This document shows, in pieces, positions 26,662-36,317 of a stretch of DNA of 64,000 nucleotides. The notes under the pieces are model-generated. The model saw only the letters and a list, made by a program, of their open reading frames with translations. It ran no database searches and had not been told where the DNA came from. How positions within the stretch are numbered: position 1 is the first letter of the stretch; every line of letters starts with the position of its first letter. The DNA lies in assembly GCF_000381745.1 (NCBI RefSeq), contig NZ_KB906967.1, forward strand, positions 189,401 to 253,400, read 5' to 3'. Position numbers and translations under genes: made by a program. The stretch comes from Psychromonas ossibalaenae ATCC BAA-1528. Lineage in GTDB: Bacteria > Pseudomonadota > Gammaproteobacteria > Enterobacterales > Psychromonadaceae.

Positions 26662-27823
26662 AAATAGTAGATCCTAAATTAATAAATTTATAAATACTTT
26701 CCTAATTACCTGCTAACCTCGCGAGATATTGAAAAACCAATGAAAACAACCTCATTTAGTTTTCTAATTTGACAAAGCCTGCAGACTCATTCGTTAAGTA
26801 TTTGTTAATTCAATGACATCCTGTGCATTAATTGATCGCTTTCAGTTTATTTAACGAACAACACGGAAATGTGAGCGAACACTATTTAATAGGAATTACC
26901 GGCATATTTTTTTTGGGTGCTAACAAAATCTGTTGTTTTTTTGTGCGACCTGCGCCACATAAAGACAAATGGCTTACTTGGAGGTGACTTTAAATTCATA
27001 CAAAACAGCGGGTTATTGAGACTAACATAAAGCGACATCGGCGCTTTTAGCGGAGCACCATTGAGAAAATACAGATGAAAACGACAAAATAAAGCCAAAA
27101 TCTCCTGTTAATATTTTGATCTGCAGCGATGCTAGGAGCAGTAAGATTTAAACGAAAAGAGCTTCATTGAAGTTGCTTTACAAAGTGCAAGTGACAAAAA
27201 GGAGAGATCTTGTCGTTTGTTAGAATGAAACCGCAGTCGATAAAAGTTCACACGCACCGCCCATGACCTTAAATGAATCACTCATTATTTGTAAATATCA
27301 AAAAGTTCATAGCACGTGATTCACCCTAGAAAATATCTGCAGGAATTACCGAGGAAACGTGAATAGACCAGAATAACGGTACAGAAAGGTTGCAGCAATA
27401 ACGCCCATCTGCTGACGGCTCTGCAGGTGATTGATGAGCATTATTAATAATGCCGTTTGAAAACAACTCACTAGTAACACATCAAACAGAAACTCACATA
27501 ACAGGCAAAAAATTAGATTTAAAATAAACTATTCATAATGAAAATCAGACAGGTTATTGAAAAATAAATATAATCACCAGCTCTGTGCTTTGACCTTTAA
27601 TGAATGTAAACGTTTCCAGTAACACCCCGAACAAAAACACACCTAAGAGATTGATTATCTTAACTTATCCTTTAACTTGCGAGCAACAAAAAGATCGAAT
27701 ATTAAGCGGATCCCGCTCACAAAACAGCCACCCAATTATTGTTTGTAAGTTAGTTTTTGTTCATGATTATTTCGCCGGCTTGTTGATAACTACTGAAAAT
27801 TATTCGTAACTTAAGGAAAAGCA
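26662..27823. other. Long AT-rich non-coding stretch between nuclease and amylase genes
   Basis: This 1.16-kb gap has no convincing gene. Two short open frames (70 codons leftward at 26886-27098, 69 codons rightward at 27600-27809) lack ribosome sites and family features. The right part holds the amylase promoter region, with a LacI-type operator at 27605-27618. Whether the middle holds a small RNA or a decayed element cannot be told by eye. Confidence 0.4.
27605..27618. promoter_or_regulatory. Candidate LacI-family operator upstream of the amylase gene
   Basis: TGTAAACGTTTCCA is a near-perfect palindrome centred on AACGTT, the form used by LacI-family repressors (MalR/CcpA-like sites). It lies 205 bases before the amylase start. 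Confidence 0.45.
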
Positions 27824-29407
27824 ATGAAAAAGTTAAACGTCAAAGGAAAATGGATTAAACCAACCATTTTAGCTACCTTAATCGCAGTGTCCGCACCAAC
27901 ATTAGCAGCCACGAACGGCACTATGATGCAGTATTTCCACTGGTATAACAGTCAGTCTGACAACCTGTGGGCTAAAGTTTCCAGCGAAGCACAAAACCTT
28001 TCTGATGTCGGTATCACTGCACTGTGGCTTCCACCTGCATACAAAGGTCAAGCTGGTGCATATGATGTAGGGTATGGCGTTTATGACCTCTACGATCTAG
28101 GAGAGTTTAACCAGAAAGGTACAGTACGTACTAAGTACGGTACTAAAGACCAATACCTGGCAGCCATTAACAGTGCTCACAATGCAGGTGTAAACATCTA
28201 CGCAGACGTTGTGCTCAACCATATGATGGGAGCGGATGCTACTGAGTCTGTTACTGCGGTCAGAGTCGATCCGAACAACCGTAACCAGGAATACTGGGGG
28301 GATATCAATGTCGACGCCTGGACTGTATTTAACTTTACTGCACGTAACAATAAATACTCCTCCTTCAAGTGGAGCTGGGTCCACTTTGACGGCGTAGACT
28401 GGGATGATAATACCAAGGAAAACTGCGGCGGCTCTTGTGTTTATAAATTTCGCGGCACCGGCAAAGCATGGGACAGCCAAGTCTCCAGCGAAAAAGGCAG
28501 CTACGATTACCTGATGGGCGCCGATCTGGATATGGATCACCCGGATGTGGTCAATGAACTAAAAAACTGGGGCAGATGGTATGCCGATTTCACCGGTGTT
28601 GACGGTTTCCGTGTGGATGCTGTAAAACATGTCAAAGCAGGCTTCTCTAGAGACTGGATTAATACAGTACGTGCTCATACCGGCAAAGATATGTTTACAG
28701 TAGCTGAATACTGGGACTATGACCGAGGCACACTGCAGGGCTACCTGGCAGATTCTGGATATACAATGTCACTGTTTGATGCACCGCTGCATATGAATTT
28801 CCATACAGCTTCCAAGTCGAACGGCAACTACGATATGGGCAGCCTGATGAACGGCACCCTGATGCAGTCTAACCCGATGAATGCGGTTACTCTGGTTGAA
28901 AACCATGATACCCAGCCTCTGCAGGCATTAGAGTCTCCGGTTGCAGACTGGTTTAAACCTTTAGCTTATTCCTTTATCCTGCTGCGTCAGGAAGGTTATC
29001 CGAACGTATTCTACCCTGATTACTATGGCGCAACTTATACAGACAAAGGCGGCGACGGCAACAACTACACTATCAACCTGCAGTCGCACAAAACGATTCT
29101 TGATATCCTGTTGAAAGCACGTAGAGACTACGCTTACGGCGCACAGAACAGCTACCTGGATCACTCCGACGTAATCGGCTTCACTCGCGAAGGTGATGCT
29201 GAACACTGGAAAGGCCTGGCAGTACTAATGACCGACAACAGCTACGAAGGTTACAAGTGGATGAAAGCCGGCGACGCACATAAAAATGCCTGCTTCACAG
29301 ACATTACAGGCAGCTACACTTCCTCTGACAAAGTCTGCACCAATAACGACGGCTGGGGTAATTTCAAGACTAAGCCGGGCAGTGTATCAGTCTGGGTTAA
29401 AGACTAG
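27824..29407 (+). CDS. Secreted alpha-amylase, GH13
   Basis: Endo-acting starch hydrolase exported through a signal peptide (about residues 1-28, cleavage near TLAA). The GH13 barrel shows region I (DVVLNH), region II GFRVDAVKH with nucleophile D265, region III VAEYWD with acid/base E295, and region IV VENHDTQ with D362. The order and the MMQYFHWY opening resemble the Bacillus-type liquefying amylases (GH13_5 group). Two Cys pairs occur in the insert region and C-terminus. AAGGAAAAG precedes the ATG. A LacI-type operator upstream hints at maltodextrin control. No maltose transporter is in the window. Confidence 0.92.
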   Translation: MKKLNVKGKWIKPTILATLIAVSAPTLAATNGTMMQYFHWYNSQSDNLWAKVSSEAQNLSDVGITALWLPPAYKGQAGAYDVGYGVYDLYDLGEFNQKGTVRTKYGTKDQYLAAINSAHNAGVNIYADVVLNHMMGADATESVTAVRVDPNNRNQEYWGDINVDAWTVFNFTARNNKYSSFKWSWVHFDGVDWDDNTKENCGGSCVYKFRGTGKAWDSQVSSEKGSYDYLMGADLDMDHPDVVNELKNWGRWYADFTGVDGFRVDAVKHVKAGFSRDWINTVRAHTGKDMFTVAEYWDYDRGTLQGYLADSGYTMSLFDAPLHMNFHTASKSNGNYDMGSLMNGTLMQSNPMNAVTLVENHDTQPLQALESPVADWFKPLAYSFILLRQEGYPNVFYPDYYGATYTDKGGDGNNYTINLQSHKTILDILLKARRDYAYGAQNSYLDHSDVIGFTREGDAEHWKGLAVLMTDNSYEGYKWMKAGDAHKNACFTDITGSYTSSDKVCTNNDGWGNFKTKPGSVSVWVKD

Positions 29408-29726
29408 TTAACAGCACGAACTACAAAAATAAGTAAATATGAAAAGCTCGGGTATAAATACTTGAGCTTTTTTATTTCTATTAGATCTTCACCTTCACGT
29501 CAAAAACCAGTCCAACTCTCGACTTGCTGATTTTTGCATCTTGAATGACAACGGTTATATGCATAAAAAACAAGCATATCTGTTTCGAAATTATCTCTCC
29601 TCAAATAAATGTGCCACTGCTTGTTTGATAAAAAGCCCAATGTGAGAAAAAACTGCTAGACAAAACCGCTGAAAACAACACTATTGCCTAATAAATTACT
29701 GAACAGCATATTAATAAGAATTCGAT
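29408..29726. other. Gap between amylase and YvcK-like genes
   Basis: Apart from the amylase terminator I see only AT-rich sequence that should hold the promoter of the next gene; there is no ORF with a ribosome site. Confidence 0.5.
29442..29480 (+). terminator. Terminator after the amylase gene
   Basis: AAAAGCTC (29442-29449) pairs with GAGCTTTT (29464-29471), continuing into TTTATTTC. Confidence 0.75.
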
Positions 29727-30617
29727 ATGAATGCATATAAAGATAAAAAAATAGTCGCTGTCGGCGGCGGGCATGGTTTAGGACGGATACTAGCTGCATT
29801 AAAAGGATTCGGCGGCAATGCTACCGGCATCGTCACCACAACAGATAACGGCGGCTCTACGGGACGCATTCGTCACTGCCAGGGAGGCATTGCCTGGGGA
29901 GATACACGCAACTGTATTAATCAGCTGATCACTGAACCGTCGGTGCAGTCAATGATGTTTGAATATCGATTTAAGGGGACGGGCGAACTTGACGGCCACA
30001 ATCTCGGTAATCTCATGCTCACTGCGTTAGATAATTTATCGGTTAGACCGATGGAAGCTATTCAGCTGATCCGCGACATGTTAAAAGTTGAAGTTAATAT
30101 TGTCCCAATGTCTGAACACCCGTCAGACCTTAAAGCTCTGTCCTGTGACGGAAAGTGGGTGCACGGCGAAACCAGTGTTGATGAAATGCGCCAGGATCTG
30201 CAGCGCCTGGATTTAGAGCCGGAGGTGCCTGCCACCAGTGAAGCGATAACTGCTATTAATCAGGCCGACTGCATTGTGCTGGGCCCGGGCAGTTTCCTAA
30301 CTAGTATCATGCCGCCGCTGCTGCTGCCTGAAATCGGTCACGCAATACTCGAGAACCAGACTGCAAAACTCATTTTTATTGAAAACCTTTCTCCAGAATA
30401 CGGCCCAGCCGGCAGAATGGGCATTAAACAGAAACTTGAATGGTGTGAAAGAGCCTGCCGCGGACGAAAAATTGATGTGATAATTGGTGACACCCCTCAC
30501 CCTGAGCTTGAATCAGAGTGGAACTTCTTTAAGGCCGATTTAGCTTCTCCCAATAGAGACTGGCGTCATGATAGAGAGAAACTGATGAGAGCTATTGTCG
30601 AGCAGTTTGATAACTAG
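29727..30617 (+). CDS. yvcK: YvcK/CofD-like family protein (gluconeogenesis factor type)
   Basis: Cytoplasmic UPF0052/CofD-like nucleotide-binding protein, related to YvcK of Bacillus and YbhK of E. coli, proteins linked to growth on gluconeogenic carbon sources and cell shape. The glycine-rich opening IVAVGGGHGLGRILAALKG, the TTTDNGGSTGR motif, the HNLGNLMLTAL segment and VLGPGSFLTSIMPPLL all fit. At 296 residues it is normal size. It stands alone after the amylase terminator. Confidence 0.85.
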   Translation: MNAYKDKKIVAVGGGHGLGRILAALKGFGGNATGIVTTTDNGGSTGRIRHCQGGIAWGDTRNCINQLITEPSVQSMMFEYRFKGTGELDGHNLGNLMLTALDNLSVRPMEAIQLIRDMLKVEVNIVPMSEHPSDLKALSCDGKWVHGETSVDEMRQDLQRLDLEPEVPATSEAITAINQADCIVLGPGSFLTSIMPPLLLPEIGHAILENQTAKLIFIENLSPEYGPAGRMGIKQKLEWCERACRGRKIDVIIGDTPHPELESEWNFFKADLASPNRDWRHDREKLMRAIVEQFDN

Positions 30618-30780
30618 AAAATAATTTAACATCCTGGATGCTGTAATTCCGCTAGCGCCTCAAACAGTTACATTCAGTGCAGTTATATGATGAACCTCTC
30701 AATTTTTTACGGGCTTTTCAGCAGCCTCTGTCCATAATTGAAAGTATAAAACTTTATATCAGCTCTGCTTGGAAATGTTT

Positions 30781-31359
30781 ATGAATAAACAAGCTGCTTT
30801 TACATTGATAGAATTAGTTTTAGTCATCGTTGTTCTGGCTATCTTGTCTAGCGTCGCTATTCCTAAGTTCATCAATTTAAAGTCTGATGCAGAACTGGCA
30901 TCCATGAAGGAGATGAGAGCGGCATTAGTCTCTGCCAGGGATTTAAATTATGCTCTCGTTGAAATCAATCCGGGTAACAAAAACAGTAACAGCACTATTT
31001 ATACTAAAGACAACGGCGAACAGTTTCGAATAAGAGGAAACTATCCCGACGGCCGCTGGGTAAATAATGGTATTCAGACCTTTGAATCCTTAGTCTCTTT
31101 TGATGACGTAACTCTCATAACAACAAGTACCTGCCCTGAAGACGGCAGTGACTGGTGCGTTCACCATAAAGGGCAGCTATGGTTTACAAGCCGGCAGTAC
31201 AGCGATGCAGCTGTCGGACACGGATTTGTGATTTTTCCTAAAGGAAATAACTTTAATCAAATCCGTTGTTATGTTTATTACTTCACCCCCAATCCCAGCG
31301 GGTTAAGTACAACAGGAATAATACCAGTTGTCGGCATTGACAGCAGCGAATGCGGCTGA
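30781..31359 (+). CDS. Type IV pilin-like/MSHA-type prepilin
   Basis: Small prepilin. A short leader MNKQAA precedes FTLIELVLVIVVLAILSSVAIPKF, the standard pilin N-terminal helix with E5. The residue before the cleavage site is Ala, not the usual Gly, which is tolerated but less common. The mature domain has four Cys, including a C-terminal pair before SSECG. Start at 30781 with GGAAA upstream; a TTG at 30769 is not needed. No other pilus gene is nearby, so it may be an orphan pseudopilin or an MSHA-type minor pilin. Confidence 0.75.
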   Translation: MNKQAAFTLIELVLVIVVLAILSSVAIPKFINLKSDAELASMKEMRAALVSARDLNYALVEINPGNKNSNSTIYTKDNGEQFRIRGNYPDGRWVNNGIQTFESLVSFDDVTLITTSTCPEDGSDWCVHHKGQLWFTSRQYSDAAVGHGFVIFPKGNNFNQIRCYVYYFTPNPSGLSTTGIIPVVGIDSSECG

Positions 31360-31373
31360 ATATATCCGTATGT

Positions 31374-32126
31374 TTAATTAAATAATGCGACGTTCTGATA
31401 TTTTTGATAGATTTTTTCTAAAGTCCCATCCCGACGCATTTCCCGGATAGTCGCATCAAACTCAGGCAGGAGATGCGTATAAGCAGAGTTTTTACCAATG
31501 CATAAATGAAATCTGACCGGTTCAAACGGTACTGGGATAGACAACAGTTTGTCATGATGATCAAACCTTTGGATATAAGAATTAATCGCATAGGTAGCTT
31601 CAACAAACACATCATAGCGGTTGTTTTCCATCAGCTCCAGTACCCGTTCAATCGTCAATACCCAGTAAATATCCATTTCTCCAAGATTCTTTTTAGCCCA
31701 GCCGTTGCCGAGATAAGAGATCAGCTTATACGGCTCTAGCTCCGACAGCTGTCTGATCTGCTGAATCTTTTTCAGCTGAGTATTTTCTTTATGTACCAAT
31801 AAAGAAAAAGTTACAGGCAGCACAGTTTCTTTACTTATCAGAGTATATTCCTGGCGCTCAGGAGTCGGCACGGTAATAAAAGCATCTCCACGCCGATGTT
31901 TAACAAGCTGCTGAGCTCGTGCCCAGGGAAAGCCCTGATGAACAACGTCAATCCCCATGCGTTTATTAAGCGCTTCAGCAGCAACCTCCACCAGAATACC
32001 TTTCATGACGCCGCCGTCATTCCAGGAGTAAGGCGGGTAACTGTCAAAATAGTTTATTATCATCACTTCTTTGGCAGACACCTGTAATGGAATCAGTAAT
32101 ATGATCAGCAGCAGTAAACCTTTCAT
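31374..32126 (-). CDS. Orphan periplasmic solute-binding protein, SBP_bac_3-like
   Basis: About 250 residues with a signal peptide (KGLLLLIILLIPLQVSA). The opening INYFDSYPPYSWNDGGVMKGILVEVAAEAL and the final MRRDGTLEKIYQKY are the two most typical ends of family-3 binding proteins. FPWARAQQLVKHRRGDAFI matches the PWxRA pattern shared by the other orphan SBPs here. An ATG at 32126 is preferred to the GTG just before. It converges with the pilin gene (14-base gap). No transporter nearby. Confidence 0.75.
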   Translation of the reverse strand: MKGLLLLIILLIPLQVSAKEVMIINYFDSYPPYSWNDGGVMKGILVEVAAEALNKRMGIDVVHQGFPWARAQQLVKHRRGDAFITVPTPERQEYTLISKETVLPVTFSLLVHKENTQLKKIQQIRQLSELEPYKLISYLGNGWAKKNLGEMDIYWVLTIERVLELMENNRYDVFVEATYAINSYIQRFDHHDKLLSIPVPFEPVRFHLCIGKNSAYTHLLPEFDATIREMRRDGTLEKIYQKYQNVALFN

Positions 32127-32201
32127 CACCCCTTCCCCAGTACAAGTTTTGTCTTTACAGTATAAAACCCATCTTAAATTTTTTCATTTGTCTTTTAACG
32201 T

Positions 32202-32771
32202 TTAAAAATTATTCTGCTCTTTCTCACTCGCTATCACGGCTTTAATATCTGCGCCGTGTACCTTAATACAGATGTTATCCAGCTTAAATGCAATGGTCGG
32301 GTTAGCCAGTCTTTCACCTTCAGCCTGTGGTGCAGAGCGTTTTATCTTAATCGCGGGGTTGGCGGCCAATACTGCTTTAATATCAGGGGTCATTGCATCT
32401 AGAATCTGCTCTAATTCAGCTATCGTTGCCGCATTACCCGGCAGCACTAATTCAATATGTTCCCAGCCTTGCTGCGGGTAAGGTTTACCGGGAAAAGGCA
32501 GTTCAACGCAGTCAATCTGCCAGTCACCAAGCAGCAGAGGCTCATGCAGCGCGATAATATAAATAGGCCGCCCGTTAATAATACTGTCTGAGATAACCTG
32601 CCCCTGCTCCTGCCACTGCTCCAGCAGCACTTGAGCAGCAGCCTGATCATTCACCCGTAAAGCGGCATGATCACATACTAAAGGCAGGTTTGTTAATCCT
32701 AACTGCAGTGCAAAATCCAGGATGTTTTGCGAGAAGTCCGGCCACTGAGATTTAAGTTGTTGATACTGCAT
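32202..32771 (-). CDS. yecM: YecM family protein (VOC-like)
   Basis: A 189-residue cytoplasmic protein of the YecM family, related by fold to the VOC/glyoxalase group and of unknown activity. The family pattern DHAALRVND, the pair LLGDWQIDCVELPFPGKPYPQQGWEHIELVLPG and LANPTIAFK are visible. AAGGA lies 6 bases before the ATG. It follows an SBP gene in the same direction but with a separate start region. Confidence 0.82.
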   Translation of the reverse strand: MQYQQLKSQWPDFSQNILDFALQLGLTNLPLVCDHAALRVNDQAAAQVLLEQWQEQGQVISDSIINGRPIYIIALHEPLLLGDWQIDCVELPFPGKPYPQQGWEHIELVLPGNAATIAELEQILDAMTPDIKAVLAANPAIKIKRSAPQAEGERLANPTIAFKLDNICIKVHGADIKAVIASEKEQNNF

Positions 32772-33457
32772 AGTAATTCCTTGGTGTTATTATTGGCATA
32801 ATATTAACATAAGCAGACAGGCAATTAAGCACAGCTTCTGAAGTATCGCTTCTGTCCCGCTGCCGCATGATCCGGCAGTTTATACATAAGAGAGGTCAAA
32901 CAGCCTGGCAGTCGAATACTCAACCAGTGAAAGAACAGCTGGAACAGCACGAGACACCACAGCGGCATCTGTGAGTTACTGTCGTACAGTGCCTTGCCAA
33001 CACGCTGAACATTGGTGATTTTGGGGGCCGTTTTGCCCTGAATACCTTGAAAAAAAGAGCCCCCAAACACCCAGGCAATTTCAAAATCACAGACAGCTGG
33101 TGGCTCTCTATTCCACAAAGCCAAGGCGTTTAACCATTTTATCAAGGCGGCCTTCAGTCACATGCCACTAATCTAGAGACGGTGTTCTTTTGGGCCGTCA
33201 TAACAAACGCCGGATCGGGACTGGTGATACCTCGCGTCGTCAGACGAGAGCGTTACCCAGAAAAAGGAAAAGATGCCGGTGTTCAGAGCCTGCCGCGCAG
33301 TTTTAGTGATGTTTAAACAGCCCCCCCCTCTCAACTTCATAGTTATGCCAATTGCTGTTGGCCCCTCCTTGACTCTGTTATATATTGACCGGGTGTATCA
33401 AAAATGAAGTCAACTAATGTCAAAGTAATAATAAATTCAAAAGTATAGAGAGGTTCT
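32772..33457. other. GC-richer island between yecM and trpB
   Basis: The sequence from about 32830 to 33330 is visibly richer in G and C than its flanks (a 60-base row at 33181 has 34 G/C). It holds one leftward open frame of 106 codons (32825-33145, rich in Trp, Leu and Cys) that I do not recognise and that lacks a clear ribosome site. A run of seven or more C near 33323 and a TA-rich junction near 33380 mark its right edge. It may be a decayed transferred segment. Confidence 0.4.
32825..33145 (-). CDS. Unrecognised small ORF in the GC-richer island
   Basis: A 106-codon frame with an ATG and a hydrophobic middle (MPLWCLVLFQLFFHWLSI) but no obvious Shine-Dalgarno sequence. No family comes to mind. 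It could be the tail of a decayed element. Confidence 0.2.
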   Translation of the reverse strand: MIKWLNALALWNREPPAVCDFEIAWVFGGSFFQGIQGKTAPKITNVQRVGKALYDSNSQMPLWCLVLFQLFFHWLSIRLPGCLTSLMYKLPDHAAAGQKRYFRSCA

Positions 33458-34660
33458 ATGAGTAAATTCGAATTCGCCCCCATGCCTGATAATCACGGTT
33501 TCTTTGGTGAATATGGCGGTCAGATTATTCCGCCCGAGCTAAAGAACGCCATGGATGCGATTAATCAAGCCTACGAAGAAATTCGACAGACTCAAGGCTT
33601 CCAAGATGAGCTGATGCAGCTGTTCCAGGACTACGTCGGACGTCCAAGTCCTATCTATCATGCCAAACGCCTTAGCGATAAACTCGGCGGCGCACAGATC
33701 TATCTCAAGCGTGAAGACCTTAACCATACTGGTGCCCACAAGATCAATCACTGCCTTGGTGAGGCCTTACTCGCCAAATACATGAACAAGAAAAAGGTAA
33801 TTGCCGAAACTGGTGCAGGCCAGCATGGTGTTGCACTTGCTACAGCCTGCGCCTTGGTGGGTATTCCCTGTGAAATCCATATGGGTCAAGTCGACATAGA
33901 GAAAGAGCATCCTAATGTCACTAAGATGAAAATCTTAGGCTGTAAGCTGGTCGCTGTTACTCAAGGCACGGCCACCTTAAAAGATGCAGTCGACAGCGCT
34001 TTTGTGGAATATCTTAAAAACCCGACAGATTATCTCTACGCCATCGGCTCTGTTGTCGGTCCTCACCCTTTCCCTAAAATGGTGCGAGACTTCCAAAGCA
34101 TTATCGGCCGTGAAGCCAGAGAGCAGTTCCAGCAAAGATTCAATAAACTGCCCGATATCATCACCGCCTGTGTTGGCGGAGGCTCAAACGCCATTGGTCT
34201 GTTTACAGCTTTTCTGGATGACAGTGAGGTCAAAATAGTCGGCGTAGAACCTGCCGGTAAAGGACTGGATACCACGGAACATTCAGCTACCCTAACTTTA
34301 GGAAAGCCGGGCGCTATCCATGGTTTTAAATGCTATCTGCTGCAGGATGATGCAGGTGAGCCATTACCTGTTCACTCAATTGCTTCCGGCTTAGATTACC
34401 CGGGAGTTGGCCCGCAGCACTGTTACCTTAAAGATATTGAACGTGCAGAGTATGACTCAGTCACCGATGATGAGTGCTTAAATGCCTTTATGACACTCTC
34501 GCAGGTTGAAGGGATTATCCCGGCACTAGAGAGTGCCCATGCCGTGGCCTGGGCGATGCGCGAAGCCGTCAAGCTATCCAAAGACAAGCAGATCTTAATC
34601 AATCTGTCTGGCCGGGGTGATAAAGACGCTGATTATGTTGCCGATAAACTAGGCCTTTAA
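33458..34660 (+). CDS. trpB: Tryptophan synthase beta chain, stand-alone copy
   Basis: PLP enzyme that condenses indole and serine to tryptophan. The PLP lysine is K95 in HTGAHKINH, the catalytic Glu is E117 in AETGAGQHG, and the phosphate-binding loop is GGGSNAIG. All are intact. The usual KINN is KINH here. No trpA or other trp gene is adjacent, and a clear AGAGAGG ribosome site and its own leader stand before it, so it may work as a stand-alone indole-salvaging enzyme. Codon use looks a little GC-richer than neighbours such as the GNAT and methyltransferase genes, in keeping with the adjoining GC-rich island. Confidence 0.9.
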   Translation: MSKFEFAPMPDNHGFFGEYGGQIIPPELKNAMDAINQAYEEIRQTQGFQDELMQLFQDYVGRPSPIYHAKRLSDKLGGAQIYLKREDLNHTGAHKINHCLGEALLAKYMNKKKVIAETGAGQHGVALATACALVGIPCEIHMGQVDIEKEHPNVTKMKILGCKLVAVTQGTATLKDAVDSAFVEYLKNPTDYLYAIGSVVGPHPFPKMVRDFQSIIGREAREQFQQRFNKLPDIITACVGGGSNAIGLFTAFLDDSEVKIVGVEPAGKGLDTTEHSATLTLGKPGAIHGFKCYLLQDDAGEPLPVHSIASGLDYPGVGPQHCYLKDIERAEYDSVTDDECLNAFMTLSQVEGIIPALESAHAVAWAMREAVKLSKDKQILINLSGRGDKDADYVADKLGL

Positions 34661-34675
34661 CATTATCCAAAAGGG

Positions 34676-35209
34676 ATGAAGTATTTACTTTGTCCCTTGC
34701 CTTGTTCCTACGAGAAGCACCGAAAACTAATTAAACTTTCTTACCGGAGTTATATACCTGTTACAAAAGAGCATTTTGATGGAATATCGAGTTTAGTTCC
34801 AACTCCTGAAGAACTGCATCGAATTTATCCGAGTGCGGCTTTCCCTCTAGATACACCTCAATTACAAAAATTATTAGAGCCGCGCAGAGACTTAACGGTA
34901 CTTATGGATGGGCAGCAGATAATTGCATTTGCAAATTTGTATGATGTTAAGCCTGACATATCTGCATTTATAGGAAATGTGGTTGTAGCAAAATCACATC
35001 GCGGGCTTGGAATAGGCAAAGCTTTGATACTGCATATGAAAGAAATTTGTACAAATAAATATAATGCGGCAGTTCATTTATCTGTGTTTAATTTCAACAC
35101 AAATGCCTTATTGCTGTACTCAAATATTGGCTTTATTCCCTATGCCGTTGAACAGCGTTTTAACTTAACAAAAGAGCCAGTGGCGTTGATGCATATGAAA
35201 TCAACTTAG
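34676..35209 (+). CDS. GNAT-family N-acetyltransferase
   Basis: Predicted acetyl-CoA-dependent acetyltransferase. The coenzyme-binding motif A reads VVVAKSHRGLGIGKALI and the C-terminal motif B region NTNALLLYSNIGF is present. The true start is uncertain: the ATG at 34676 has no ribosome site, and the fold seems to begin near VTKEHFDGI (about residue 29), where no common start codon stands in frame. It lies 15 bases after trpB, so it may be read through from it. Substrate unknown. Confidence 0.7.
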   Translation: MKYLLCPLPCSYEKHRKLIKLSYRSYIPVTKEHFDGISSLVPTPEELHRIYPSAAFPLDTPQLQKLLEPRRDLTVLMDGQQIIAFANLYDVKPDISAFIGNVVVAKSHRGLGIGKALILHMKEICTNKYNAAVHLSVFNFNTNALLLYSNIGFIPYAVEQRFNLTKEPVALMHMKST

Positions 35210-35332
35210 TTCCATAGTTAACACTGACAGTCTGAATACCCAGCGCGGAGCATGGAAACTAGTGCCTAATCTGGATACCCGCGACAATAGCCTCCCCGTA
35301 TAGTGTATTACGAGAAGACATTTCAATAGAGG

Positions 35333-36166
35333 TTATGATTTCAGTTTAGCAATAACTCCGAACGAAGCGCTGCTTGATTCTTCTGCATCAAATCCATTTA
35401 CGATTTCTATCACCTCAAATCCGTTATCAGCGAGTTCGGCACTAATGCTCTCATGTGTAAAGTACTGCATCCAGTTATATACATCCCATGTTCGATGCTC
35501 TTCAACAATGGTGAAATGGTCTAGTGATACATTATCGTCTTCATAACGAAAGGCATTATGGAAAGTAAAATAGTTGTTTTTAGACCAAAACTGGTTCATG
35601 TAATCTGGTGCAAATGAGCAATGCTCTGTGAATGCATCAAATGCACGGTTTGAAAAAACATCGAATATGAATAAACCATCTGGCTTTAAACTTTCTCGTA
35701 CTTGATGATAAAGTGTCTGCCGATGCAGCGGCGAGAGAGCCCCTAGATCACAATAGATTAACGTTACTAAATCTTGCTCTAAAGGCAGTGTGGAAACCAG
35801 ATAGTCTGCAGCAGCGTAGCTAATATCCAGCTTATGTTCAGCAGCAGAATCTTTGGCATATTGAATTGAATTAGCAGAGATATCTAAACCATAAACCTGT
35901 GCACCTAGCAGAGCATATTTCTCCGCATATAGTCCAGGACCGCATCCGAGATCACAGATAGATTTTCCATTCAGATCAAACATCTTGTCTATCCATGTTA
36001 CCACCCTGTCTATTGCTGCTAGGGGACGTGATGCCATAGGTGTTTCCTGGCTTAGGTGAGCCTGGAGCATTTGTTCAGCAAGATGGGGCTCTGTCCATAA
36101 TTTGTCGGTGGTATAAGCCGAGAACAATTCTGGTTTTTGCTGTATTTGAGTTAATTGTTTGAACAT
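35333..36166 (-). CDS. Class I SAM-dependent methyltransferase
   Basis: Cytoplasmic methyltransferase with motif I DLGCGPGLYAEKYA (about residues 82-95), acidic motif II GLDISANSIQYAK and motif III region LKPDGLFIFDVFS. An N-terminal helical extension of about 75 residues precedes the fold. AGGA lies 8 bases before the chosen ATG (36166); an upstream TTG in frame is not needed. It sits downstream of an AraC-type regulator on the same strand. The substrate is unknown. Confidence 0.8.
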   Translation of the reverse strand: MFKQLTQIQQKPELFSAYTTDKLWTEPHLAEQMLQAHLSQETPMASRPLAAIDRVVTWIDKMFDLNGKSICDLGCGPGLYAEKYALLGAQVYGLDISANSIQYAKDSAAEHKLDISYAAADYLVSTLPLEQDLVTLIYCDLGALSPLHRQTLYHQVRESLKPDGLFIFDVFSNRAFDAFTEHCSFAPDYMNQFWSKNNYFTFHNAFRYEDDNVSLDHFTIVEEHRTWDVYNWMQYFTHESISAELADNGFEVIEIVNGFDAEESSSASFGVIAKLKS

Positions 36167-36317
36167 GTAATAAATCCTAGTGTTTAGCAAAAGTATTGTT
36201 CTGCTATGTTGGTTTCATTACATGCTAAAGGAGTGCTGTTAAGGCGTATTGAATAAATCAGACAGGACAGGAAATTTTAAGACGCTAACAAATGTGTTCC
36301 CCCTAGACACAAGGGAG

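Noticed and set aside
26938-26961. CRP-like word TGTGCGACCTGCGCCACA
   Set aside because: The half-sites are 10 bases apart instead of 8, so it does not fit a CRP site.
26886-27098. Leftward 70-codon frame in the gap before the amylase gene
   Set aside because: No ribosome site and no recognisable domain; not called as a gene.
27600-27809. Rightward 69-codon frame just before the amylase gene
   Set aside because: Overlaps the LacI-type operator and leader, has no ribosome site, and its amino-acid content does not look like a real protein.
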